A stretch of 5,825 nucleotides of DNA from an uncultured Desulfobulbus sp. (GCA_946539945.1 CAMNHX010000117.1:1-5825), one strand, 5' to 3'; positions 1 through 5,719 are shown, counted from the first letter of the stretch. Notes: generated by a model from the sequence alone, not told the origin. Translations and numbers: made by a program.

Positions 1-1
1 C

Positions 2-127
2 GTCAAGCCGGAACCTGAAGCACTTGCCAAAACCCCGGAACCCGTCAAGCCGGAATCTGAAGCGCTTGCCAAGGTCCCAGAACCCGTCAAGCCGGAATCT
101 GAAGCACCTGCCAAGCCCCCGGAATCT
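2..127 (+). repeat. Three tandem 42-nt coding repeats (14-residue Pro/Glu/Lys unit)
   Basis: Three contiguous 42-nt units lie at 2-43, 44-85 and 86-127, each beginning GTCAAGCCGGAA. They encode VKPEPEALAKTPEP, VKPESEALAKVPEP and VKPESEAPAKPPES. Neighbouring copies differ at about 6 to 7 of 42 positions. More copies may lie upstream because the array reaches the window edge. The product is probably an extended, charged, Pro-rich linker inside the DUF2868-like protein. Confidence 0.9.
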
Positions 128-970
128 GGAATCTGGGCCGGGCTTTTCGGACTTGCTGCGGAGCGCCCAGAGAAAGCGGAACCTGTCACAAGCCCGGAAC
201 CGGTCAGACCAGAATCTGAAGCAGTCTCCGAAACCCCGGAACCCGCAAAAGCCCCGGACCAAGTCGCGCCAGAAGCGCCGCTTGAAAACCGGCTCATGGA
301 TTTTCTGCATCGCGCAGAAAGCCCGGAACAGTTCACAGCTCAAGCAAGCCCGGACGAGGCAGAGGACAGTGACGCGCCGCTGGACACCTCTCTGGAGAAC
401 CTGCACAAGCTGGAGGCTGCTGCCAGACAGGGACAGACTGCCAGCCCCAGCCCGGAGGAGTCCGCGCCACTGGATGCCTCTCTGGAACATCTGGAAAGTC
501 TGGAAGCGCAGGCCGCAGCATCTGCCGGGCCGCAACTGGTCTCCCTGCGCCGGGTGATTCTGGCCCCGGAGGAACTGCTGGACGGCATGGACTGCGACGC
601 GCTCCAGAGACTTTTGGAAGGCCGGGTCGGCCCCGGAGAAACTGAAGTGGCAGAACTCCCCTTTCTGGAATCCGGGGAAAAGGCGCTCTTGGCCCGCTTG
701 CATGACGAGTACATCGCTACCCGGCTGGATGAAGTTTATCTGCTTCAGGAAGCCTGGACGCCGCCCCTTCAGGAGACCTGCACGCTCTTGACCAACCTGC
801 GTCAGAATACGGACGCAGCCACGCCGCTCACTGTGCTGCTTATCGGCAAACCAGAGGGCAAAAACCGGCTGACTCCAGCGCTCCCGGAACACGTGGAGAT
901 CTGGCGCAAGAAGATGCAGACCCTGGCTGATCCCTCTCTTGATATTCTTGAATTGGTGCAAAACTCATGA
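2..970 (+). CDS. DUF2868-like protein, C-terminal part (5' end outside window)
   Basis: The reading frame is open from the left edge to a TGA at 968-970, so this is the last 322 residues of a longer protein; the ATG at 296 lies inside it and is not a convincing start. Visible residues 1-98 are low-complexity and rich in Pro, Glu, Lys, Ser and Ala, built from 14-residue repeats. Residues 125-169 contain two copies of a Leu-rich motif (APLDTSLENLHKLEA and APLDASLEHLESLEA). The remaining ~150 residues form a globular-looking domain with EAWTPP at about 250-255, a hydrophobic strand with LLIGKP at about 279-284, and a closing segment with W-R-K-K and DPSLDILEL. This resembles the C-terminal portion of DUF2868 proteins, whose N-terminal parts carry membrane helices; none are visible here, so any would lie upstream. 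The 4-nt ATGA overlap with a DUF3482 GTPase supports the assignment, because the two families are often neighbours. Function is unknown; a membrane partner or regulator of the GTPase is inference. Confidence 0.7.
   Translation, partial: VKPEPEALAKTPEPVKPESEALAKVPEPVKPESEAPAKPPESGIWAGLFGLAAERPEKAEPVTSPEPVRPESEAVSETPEPAKAPDQVAPEAPLENRLMDFLHRAESPEQFTAQASPDEAEDSDAPLDTSLENLHKLEAAARQGQTASPSPEESAPLDASLEHLESLEAQAAASAGPQLVSLRRVILAPEELLDGMDCDALQRLLEGRVGPGETEVAELPFLESGEKALLARLHDEYIATRLDEVYLLQEAWTPPLQETCTLLTNLRQNTDAATPLTVLLIGKPEGKNRLTPALPEHVEIWRKKMQTLADPSLDILELVQNS
203..244 (+). repeat. Fourth, diverged copy of the 42-nt coding repeat
   Basis: This unit encodes VRPESEAVSETPEP in the same frame and register as the three tandem copies. 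It is separated from them by 75 nt that encode a short hydrophobic patch (GIWAGLFGLAAE) and partial repeat material such as EPVTSPEP. It shows that the array once extended further, or was interrupted by the hydrophobic patch. Confidence 0.75.
374..508 (+). repeat. Duplicated 45-nt coding motif, period 90 nt
   Basis: Two 15-codon segments, 374-418 and 464-508, encode APLDTSLENLHKLEA and APLDASLEHLESLEA. Eleven of 15 residues are identical. The intervening 15 residues are polar (Q, T, S, P, E). Each copy has Leu spaced as in an amphipathic helix (L-x2-L-x2-L pattern), so it may be a repeated docking helix in the linker ahead of the C-terminal domain. That role is inference. Confidence 0.8.
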
Positions 971-2403
971 ACGAGACAGGCAATCAGAGCGAGACTCCGG
1001 TTTTCGCCATTATCGGTCACCCTAATGAGGGCAAATCTTCCGTGCTGTCCACTCTGGGCGAGGACGACAGCGTCCACATCAGCCCCACGCCCGGCGAAAC
1101 CGTGGTCTGTCAAGCCTTTCCAGTGCGCATTGACGGCAAGGAAATCATCCGCTTCATCGATACGCCGGGCTTCCAGAACCCCCGGGCCACGCTGGAATGG
1201 CTACGGAACTACACTGGCCCGCCCAACCGGATGCTGGCCAACTTCCGTCGCGCCCACGCCGACGATCCGACCTTTCACGATGACTGCGAGCTGCTTGGTC
1301 CGGTTGAGGAGGGAGCAGGCGTCATCTTTGTGGTGGACGGGTCCCGTCCTGTGCGGCGGGTGGATCTGGCGGAAATGGAGGTGCTCAGACTCACCGGTGC
1401 GCCGCGTATGGCAGTCATCAACTCCAAGGACGATGACGCCACCTATATCCAGGACTGGCAAACCGAATTCCGCAAGCATTTCAATTCCGTGCGGATTTTC
1501 AACTCCAACCGCGCCAACTATGCCCAGCGCATCGAACTGCTGGAAAGCCTCAAGTCCATAGACCAGCGACTGGAGCCGGTCCTGCGCCGGGTTCTGGAAG
1601 CCTTTCAGGCTGACTGGGAGCAGCGCAATATCAGAACCGCCAATATCCTGATCGACTTTTTCCGGGATGTGCTGGCCTATCGCAAATCCGCGCCGTGCAG
1701 CCGGGGCGAGGAGGAGCATGTGCGCCGTCACTTGCAGGAGCGCTTCCAGAACTATGTCACCCAGGAGGAACGCGAGGCGCACGCTGCCATCCGGCGGCTG
1801 TTCAAGCACAACATTTTCAATCTGGAACTGCCGCCCCAGTCCATTCTGGCTGCAGATCTGTTCAGCGAGCGCACCTGGGAGTTTCTGGGCCTGAACAAGA
1901 ACCAGCTCATCGTAGCGGGTGCAGTGGGCGGAGCAGCCCTGGGCCTGGGGCTGGATGCCATGACCTTTGGCGCTTCCTTTGGCGCAGCCTCGATCATCGG
2001 CGGACTGATCGGCGCAAGCGCGACTGCCTTCAAGGGCAACGAGTTCTTTTCCGGCGTGCGCCTTCTGGGGATGCAGGCAGGGGGCGAACAGTTGCAACTG
2101 GGGCCGGTCAACAACGTGCAGCTCCTGTACATCCTTCTGGACCGGGCGCTCCTGTTTTACGGTCATGTCATCAACTGGGCGCACGGTCGCCGGGACTATG
2201 ACGCAGCATCCCGGCAGGAGGTGGGATCAGGCGGCAAGGGTGGTTATGTGTCGCTTTGGAGTTCCGAAGACCGTCGGGTCTGCGAGCGGTTTTTTCAGGC
2301 TGTGCGCGGCGGCAGGGAACAGGAGATTGAAGTCTGCGCTTCAGCACTGCACCGCCTGCTCCTGACCCAGTTTGCCCAGCTTGCCGAAGCACCCAAACCT
2401 TGA
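967..2403 (+). CDS. P-loop GTPase of the DUF3482 family
   Basis: This 478-residue protein has an N-terminal Era/TrmE-like GTPase domain. The P-loop (G1) is GHPNEGKS at 17-24, a G2-type threonine lies in SPTPGET (about 39-45), and G3 is DTPG at 65-68 after a hydrophobic strand. The family-typical segment FHDDCELL and the strand GVIFVVDGSRPV follow. The G4 position reads NSKD (152-155) rather than canonical NKxD. A long, mostly helical charged region (about 195-300) leads to a Gly/Ala-rich hydrophobic stretch at 314-355 that could form a membrane hairpin, then a C-terminal helical tail. This layout fits GTPases with the C-terminal DUF3482 domain. The start is the ATG overlapping the upstream TGA; no strong Shine-Dalgarno precedes it, which suggests translational coupling to the DUF2868-like gene. 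The cellular role is not established; a membrane-remodelling or stress function is only a guess. Confidence 0.88.
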   Translation: MNETGNQSETPVFAIIGHPNEGKSSVLSTLGEDDSVHISPTPGETVVCQAFPVRIDGKEIIRFIDTPGFQNPRATLEWLRNYTGPPNRMLANFRRAHADDPTFHDDCELLGPVEEGAGVIFVVDGSRPVRRVDLAEMEVLRLTGAPRMAVINSKDDDATYIQDWQTEFRKHFNSVRIFNSNRANYAQRIELLESLKSIDQRLEPVLRRVLEAFQADWEQRNIRTANILIDFFRDVLAYRKSAPCSRGEEEHVRRHLQERFQNYVTQEEREAHAAIRRLFKHNIFNLELPPQSILAADLFSERTWEFLGLNKNQLIVAGAVGGAALGLGLDAMTFGASFGAASIIGGLIGASATAFKGNEFFSGVRLLGMQAGGEQLQLGPVNNVQLLYILLDRALLFYGHVINWAHGRRDYDAASRQEVGSGGKGGYVSLWSSEDRRVCERFFQAVRGGREQEIEVCASALHRLLLTQFAQLAEAPKP

Positions 2404-2408
2404 GAGGA

Positions 2409-2505
2409 GTGGACGACAGGTCGCGCTGCCCATGGTACAGGAAGACCACAGCCCTGATGCAGCGTCATCACGACGAGGAGTGGGGCGTGCCCTGCTGTGA
2501 TACCT
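2409..2505 (+). pseudogene. tag: Remnant of DNA-3-methyladenine glycosylase I (N-terminal fragment)
   Basis: The frame starting with GTG at 2409 (or TTG at 2400, overlapping the GTPase stop) encodes RCPW at 2424-2435. After ten residues comes HHDEEWGVP at 2466-2492, then a CD pair ending at 2501. This is the conserved N-terminus of Tag, the base-excision enzyme that removes 3-methyladenine. In E. coli Tag the Cys near the N-terminus and the His of the YHD motif are zinc ligands, and both are kept here. After about 2501 the similarity stops: the expected QAGLSW motif and the catalytic core are absent, and only ~100 nt remain before hemL, against ~570 nt for a full gene. The frame runs on to 2657, overlapping hemL, but without Tag-like sequence. 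I read it as a decayed or deleted gene. A faint resemblance of CLNAVGL in the next frame (about 2500-2525) to the C-terminal QAVGL segment of Tag is too short to trust. Confidence 0.72.
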
Positions 2506-2541
2506 TGCCTGAACGCGGTAGGACTCTCCCGCCTTCAGGCA
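2506..2541 (+). other. Strong imperfect hairpin between tag remnant and hemL
   Basis: TGCCTGAA (2506-2513) is perfectly complementary to TTCAGGCA (2534-2541). After one C-C mismatch the stem continues as GCGG (2515-2518) with CCGC (2529-2532), leaving a loop of about 10 nt. No T-run follows, so it is not a standard intrinsic terminator. It begins a few bases after Tag similarity ends and lies about 60 nt upstream of the hemL ribosome binding site. It could be a repeat element, an RNA processing signal or a leader structure; the sequence alone does not decide. Confidence 0.6.
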
Positions 2542-2599
2542 CGGGAGGAGGTCGGGGCGCAACTCTGGAGACAAACCTTTTCCCATTTGCACACACTGT

Positions 2600-2604
2600 G
2601 GAGG
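2600..2604 (+). promoter_or_regulatory. Ribosome binding site of hemL
   Basis: GGAGG sits 4 nt before the ATG at 2609. It is the only good site near the N-terminus and fixes the hemL start, which also matches the usual beginning of the family. Confidence 0.8.
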
Positions 2605-2608
2605 AATC

Positions 2609-3907
2609 ATGCAGACTGTCACTTCTGCCCGACTTTTTGCCCAAGCACGAAACCTGATCCCCGGCGGCGTGAACTCGCCGGTACGCGCTTGCCGAGCCGT
2701 GGGCTGTGATCCGCTCTTTGTCCGCAAGGCGCAGGGTTGCCTGATTACTGACGTGGATGGCAACACCTTTATCGATCTGGTTGGGTCCTGGGGACCGCTG
2801 ATTCTGGGTCATGCCCATCCTGAAGTTGTGGAGGCTGTCCGGCGTACCGCTGAACTAGGCACCAGCTTTGGTGCTCCTTCACCCCTTGAAGTGGAACTGG
2901 CTGAACTCGTGTGTGCTGCCGTACCTTCTGTGGACATGGTGCGCTTCGTCAACTCCGGCACAGAAGCCACCATGAGCGCCATCCGACTGGCCCGCGCTCA
3001 CACAGGGCGAGACATTGTCATCAAGTTTGACGGCTGCTATCACGGTCATGCTGACTCTTTTCTGGTCAAGGCCGGTTCCGGGCTGATTACCTTGGGCATT
3101 CCCGGTAGTCCGGGCGTGCCGGAAGACATTGTCAAAAACACGCTGTCCATCCCCTACAATGATGTGGATGTTTTCAAAAAGACGCTTGACGAGCGCGACG
3201 GTGAAATCGCCTGCGTGATTGTGGAGCCAGTGGCCGGGAATATGGGCGTGGTCCTGCCTGAACCGGGCTTTTTGGAGACGCTCCGGGCGGAAACCAGCGC
3301 TCGCGGCATTGTTCTCATCTTTGATGAGGTTATTACCGGATTCCGGCTGGCATACGGCGGCGCACAGGAGCGTTTTGGCATCCTGCCTGACCTGACCACT
3401 TTGGGCAAGATTATCGGCGGCGGTCTGCCGGTGGCAGCCTATGGCGGCAAAAAGGAACTGATGCTCAAGGTTGCGCCCGAAGGCCCGGTCTATCAGGCAG
3501 GCACACTTTCAGGCAATCCGCTGGCCATGGCCGCAGGCATTGCCATGCTCAAGGCCCTGCAAAGACCTGGTCTGTACGAAGAACTGGAAACAAAGAGCGC
3601 CTGGCTGGCCGGGGAGCTGGACAGGATCGCGCAGGCAAGTGGTCTGCCCCTTACCCTGAACCGTATCGGTTCGCTCATGACCTGCTTTTTCACACGGGAG
3701 CGGGTGCGGGACTACACATCTGCCATGACCGCTGATACTGACCTGTATGCTCGCCATTTCCGCAATATGCTGGCAGCGGGCATCTGGCTTGCGCCCTCAC
3801 AGTTTGAAGCTTTTTTCCTGTCGCTTGCCCATGAGCAGGAGCACCTGCAAAAAATCCTGGATGCCGTTGAACACTCATTCAGGAACTTGATGCAGTCCAT
3901 CAAATAA
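2609..3907 (+). CDS. hemL: Glutamate-1-semialdehyde 2,1-aminomutase
   Basis: This 432-residue class III (fold type I) PLP enzyme converts glutamate-1-semialdehyde to 5-aminolevulinate in the cytosol, ending the C5 branch that feeds heme, siroheme and corrinoid synthesis. The length is normal for the family. Visible landmarks are the N-terminal PGGVNSPVRA, then NSGTEA (115-120) for cofactor phosphate contacts, and YHGHAD (144-149) near the gating loop. FDEVITGFR follows, with the pyridine-binding Asp at 239, then LGKIIGGG with the Schiff-base Lys at 267 and GTLSGNP. All catalytic elements are intact. The gene is preceded by a clear GGAGG and a 205-nt gap holding a tag remnant and a hairpin, and is followed after 64 nt by the F0 ATP synthase genes. 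No terminator is visible after its TAA, so transcription may continue into atpZ. Confidence 0.97.
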   Translation: MQTVTSARLFAQARNLIPGGVNSPVRACRAVGCDPLFVRKAQGCLITDVDGNTFIDLVGSWGPLILGHAHPEVVEAVRRTAELGTSFGAPSPLEVELAELVCAAVPSVDMVRFVNSGTEATMSAIRLARAHTGRDIVIKFDGCYHGHADSFLVKAGSGLITLGIPGSPGVPEDIVKNTLSIPYNDVDVFKKTLDERDGEIACVIVEPVAGNMGVVLPEPGFLETLRAETSARGIVLIFDEVITGFRLAYGGAQERFGILPDLTTLGKIIGGGLPVAAYGGKKELMLKVAPEGPVYQAGTLSGNPLAMAAGIAMLKALQRPGLYEELETKSAWLAGELDRIAQASGLPLTLNRIGSLMTCFFTRERVRDYTSAMTADTDLYARHFRNMLAAGIWLAPSQFEAFFLSLAHEQEHLQKILDAVEHSFRNLMQSIK

Positions 3908-3960
3908 CTATTGCTTTTGCCGGGTGTCCATGCTAACTCTATCCCGCTTTTCGTACTGGA

Positions 3961-3966
3961 GAGAGG
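3961..3966 (+). promoter_or_regulatory. Ribosome binding site deciding the atpZ start
   Basis: GAGAGG, within the purine-rich GGAGAGAGGAAAA (3958-3970), lies 5 nt before the GTG at 3972. The in-frame alternatives at 3924 (GTG) and 3930 (ATG) have no comparable purine tract upstream, so the GTG start is preferred. Confidence 0.75.
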
Positions 3967-3971
3967 AAAAC

Positions 3972-4199
3972 GTGTCCGAAGAACCCAAGGAAATCGTGCG
4001 ACAACTGGCAGTCTATGGCAACGCGGGCATGAACTTTGTGTGCGCGGTGTTGTTGGGTTTTGCTCTGGGTTGGGCGCTGGACAACAAGGTTTTTTCGGGC
4101 AGCACCGCCCCTTGGCTGACCTTCCTTGGCTTGGCCTTGGGTATTGCCGCTGGTTTTCGTTCTCTCTGGAAACTTGCGGAGATGTTTCGCGATGAGTGA
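3972..4199 (+). CDS. atpZ: AtpZ/AtpI-family F0 accessory membrane protein
   Basis: This 75-residue protein begins at a GTG chosen for its ribosome binding site; starting at 3924 would add 16 residues. It has a short charged N-terminus, a transmembrane helix at about 16-36 ending in the LGWALD segment, a brief loop with APW, and a second helix at about 47-66 containing LGLALGIAAGFRSL. This two-helix pattern with Gly-rich LGxxxG spacing and a C-terminal GFR is typical of the small ATPase_gene1 (AtpZ) family found at the head of ATP synthase operons. It overlaps atpI by 8 nt. Such proteins are thought to help assemble the c-ring or supply cations to F0, but their role is not settled and nothing here adds to it. 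It resides in the inner membrane. Confidence 0.88.
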   Translation: MSEEPKEIVRQLAVYGNAGMNFVCAVLLGFALGWALDNKVFSGSTAPWLTFLGLALGIAAGFRSLWKLAEMFRDE

Positions 4200-4596
4200 G
4201 AGCGAACAGCTGGTCCGTCGGGTTTTGCTGTGCGCCGCTGGGCTGGCCTTGGTGATGGCTGGTTGCGGCTGGTTGTTTTGGAGTGCGGATTTTGCCCTCT
4301 CGGTTGGTTTGGGGGCTGCCTTGGTTTGCGGCAGTTTTTTCCTGCTTCAGCGCGACGTACACCAGCTCATGGAACTGGCTGCGACAAGTAGAGAGGCTGG
4401 CACTCTGGGCAAGATGGGTTTCCTTCTGAAAAGTCTGGGGCGCTTTGTCGTGTTGGCCTTGCTACTCTTTGTCGCGGCAGGCAAGATGACAATTCAGCCC
4501 TTGGGGTTGATTTTGGGATTGACGACCATCATGATCAGTGTGATTGTGGTTGGTCTGGCGCAAAAACGTAAAAGGATTTCTGGCATTTCTGAATAA
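4192..4596 (+). CDS. atpI: ATP synthase subunit I (AtpI)
   Basis: This 134-residue inner-membrane protein has four predicted helices, at about 9-30, 34-52, 84-98 and 103-122, with a polar loop (about 53-83) between the second and third and a basic tail (QKRKR). This layout and its position between atpZ and atpB fit the ATP-synt_I family, which in other bacteria assists c-ring assembly. The start is the ATG at 4192, inside the end of atpZ, with GGAG at 4178-4181. The frame is open further upstream to 4126, but that would overlap atpZ extensively without need. The stop TAA merges with the ribosome binding site of atpB, indicating tight coupling. The sequence itself is poorly conserved in this family, so recognition rests on topology and context. 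Confidence 0.85.
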   Translation: MSESEQLVRRVLLCAAGLALVMAGCGWLFWSADFALSVGLGAALVCGSFFLLQRDVHQLMELAATSREAGTLGKMGFLLKSLGRFVVLALLLFVAAGKMTIQPLGLILGLTTIMISVIVVGLAQKRKRISGISE

Positions 4597-4605
4597 GGAG
4601 AGATC

Positions 4606-5328
4606 ATGGAGCATCCGATACTGTTTATTTCCCTGATTTTGCAAGCCATTGGCCTGCCTGTTCCCCACGAAACCGTAGGCAGTACCTTTATTGAGCAGCT
4701 CTGCACGCCCTACATGACCTATACTTGGTTTGTCATGGCCTTTTTGATTCTGGTGTCCCGCATGACGCTGGGCAAGATGGAACTGGTTCCGGGTAGCGGC
4801 CAGAATTTCTGGGAAGTGGTTATTGGCGGTCTGATGGACATGCTGGAAGAAAATCTGGGCGAGAAAGGCGCAAAGATGCTGTTCCCCATGATGGCCACCT
4901 TCTTCCTGTACATTTTGGTGTCCAACATGATTGGCCTGATTCCGGGCTTCACCTCGCCGACCGCCAATCTGAACATCACCTTGGCCATGACCATCATCGT
5001 TTGGCTGACCCATCACTATCTGGGCTTCAAGTATCATGGTCTCAAATACTACAAGCATTTCATGGGACCCAACAAGTGGCTTGCCCCGATCATGTTTGTG
5101 CTGGAAATTGTCAGCAACGTCGCCCGTCTGATTTCGCTCTCCATGCGTCTTTTCGGCAATATCTTTGCCAAGGAAATTCTCTTGAGCGTTCTTTTCATGC
5201 TGGCTGGCGCATTCTTTGCCCCGTTGCCCATCCTGATGCTGGGTGTACTGGTTTCGGTGATTCAGGCGGTTGTCTTTGTCTTGCTGTCCACGATTTATTG
5301 CGCAGGCTCCATGGAGCACGCCCACTGA
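4606..5328 (+). CDS. atpB: F0F1 ATP synthase subunit a
   Basis: This 240-residue membrane stator subunit forms the two ion half-channels facing the c-ring. The first helix lies near 39-52, the second near 92-112 (followed by IPGFTSPTANLN), and the third near 122-138. The diagnostic motif SMRLFGN (179-185) holds the essential Arg181, equivalent to E. coli aArg210. Glu190 matches the position of E. coli aGlu219, and Gln220 in the last helix matches aGln252; the position of E. coli aHis245 is Gly213. No key residue is missing. AAGGAG (4595-4600) lies 5 nt before the ATG and overlaps the atpI stop. A 76-nt gap separates it from atpE. With atpZ, atpI and atpE it forms an F0 cluster without subunit b. 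Confidence 0.97.
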   Translation: MEHPILFISLILQAIGLPVPHETVGSTFIEQLCTPYMTYTWFVMAFLILVSRMTLGKMELVPGSGQNFWEVVIGGLMDMLEENLGEKGAKMLFPMMATFFLYILVSNMIGLIPGFTSPTANLNITLAMTIIVWLTHHYLGFKYHGLKYYKHFMGPNKWLAPIMFVLEIVSNVARLISLSMRLFGNIFAKEILLSVLFMLAGAFFAPLPILMLGVLVSVIQAVVFVLLSTIYCAGSMEHAH

Positions 5329-5404
5329 TTGATTTTGCTTTTACCGTCCGTTCAACGGAGAAGAAGGCCACTCATATTCACATTTTCACTGGAGGAAACA
5401 TTCC
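5329..5404 (+). promoter_or_regulatory. atpB-atpE intergenic leader with small hairpin
   Basis: This 76-nt spacer precedes atpE, whereas the other ATP synthase genes overlap or nearly abut. It contains a small hairpin, TCCGT (5347-5351) with ACGGA (5355-5359), then an AT-rich stretch around 5371-5389 and GGAGG at 5391-5395, 9 nt before the ATG. E. coli atpE also has a spacer that boosts translation, to meet the high c-subunit copy number; a similar role here is inference. Confidence 0.5.
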
Positions 5405-5662
5405 ATGAACACCCTTAGTGTTGCCCTGATTTGCATTGGTGCTGCCTTGAGCATTGGTATTGCCGGTTGTGGCGCTGGTATCGGTATGGGGCATGGTCTG
5501 CGCGGCGCTTGCGACGGTGTTGCCCGCAATCCTGAAGCGAAAGGTCCCATTACCACAACCATGATTATTGGTATGGCCCTGTGCGAATCCATCGCCATTT
5601 ATGGTCTGGTTATCGCCTTTATTCTGCTCTATGCCAACCCCTACAAGGCGATGCTGGGTTAA
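5405..5662 (+). CDS. atpE: F0F1 ATP synthase subunit c
   Basis: This 85-residue proteolipid forms the rotor ring. It has a Gly-rich first helix (about 6-32), a polar loop with the conserved ARNPEAKG (40-47) that contacts F1, and a second helix (about 50-76) with the ion-binding Glu61 in LCESIAIYG. The end LLYANPY is typical. There is no N-terminal signal extension. Against the known Na+-binding c-subunit pattern (Gln32, Glu65, Ser66, Thr67, Tyr70 of Ilyobacter tartaricus), my alignment gives His30, Glu61, Ser62, Ile63 and Tyr66. The sodium signature is thus incomplete and proton coupling is more likely. Cysteines at 10, 22, 36 and 60 are unusually many for so small a subunit. GGAGG lies 9 nt upstream, and a terminator begins 25 nt after the stop, so this is the last gene of the operon. 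Confidence 0.97.
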   Translation: MNTLSVALICIGAALSIGIAGCGAGIGMGHGLRGACDGVARNPEAKGPITTTMIIGMALCESIAIYGLVIAFILLYANPYKAMLG

Positions 5663-5687
5663 GTAGCACTGCTCCTTTTCAGGCACG

Positions 5688-5719
5688 GGGTTGCGGCTTT
5701 CTGGTCGCAACCCTTTTTT
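5688..5719 (+). terminator. Rho-independent terminator after atpE
   Basis: A perfect 8-bp stem, GGGTTGCG (5688-5695) with CGCAACCC (5706-5713), encloses a 10-nt loop and is followed directly by six T (5714-5719). It ends the F0 transcription unit. The minus strand has no T-run on the other side, so it appears one-directional. Confidence 0.93.

Noticed and set aside
24..557. A 177-residue + strand open frame over the repeat region
   Set aside because: It is the +1 shadow of the DUF2868-like gene, rich in Arg, Pro and Ser because the same repeat is read out of frame. The true frame continues into a conserved domain and couples to the GTPase.
296..970. ATG at 296 as the start of a 224-residue gene
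   Set aside because: The frame is open back to the window edge with in-register repeats, and no ribosome binding site precedes 296. It is internal to a longer protein.
1201..2184. Long minus-strand open frame (327 residues) opposite the GTPase
   Set aside because: The plus strand encodes an unmistakable GTPase with conserved motifs; the antisense product resembles nothing and follows from GC-rich codon usage.
2534..2545. 12-mer TTCAGGCACGGG shared with 5678-5689
   Set aside because: About one such match is expected by chance in a window of this size, and the flanks differ.
2497..2709. A 70-residue + strand frame (GTG start) spanning the tag-hemL gap
   Set aside because: No ribosome binding site; it overlaps the hemL N-terminus in another frame and resembles no family beyond a four-residue match to the Tag C-terminus.
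3911..3939. Possible promoter for the ATP synthase genes (TTGCTT, 17 nt, TAACTC)
   Set aside because: The -10 matches the consensus at only two positions. A promoter may exist in this gap, but the sequence does not show one clearly.
3924..3971. Extended N-terminus for AtpZ from GTG 3924 or ATG 3930
   Set aside because: Neither has a purine-rich site upstream, while GTG 3972 has GAGAGG at ideal spacing. The added residues are not typical of the family.
4462..5325. Minus-strand open frame (287 residues) opposite atpB
   Set aside because: Its His/Gln/Asn-rich product mirrors hydrophobic codons of subunit a read in reverse, with no family resemblance.
5682..5694. Sigma-54-like GGCACG...TTGC motif
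   Set aside because: The GG-GC spacing is 9 nt instead of the required 10, and the TTGC belongs to the terminator stem.
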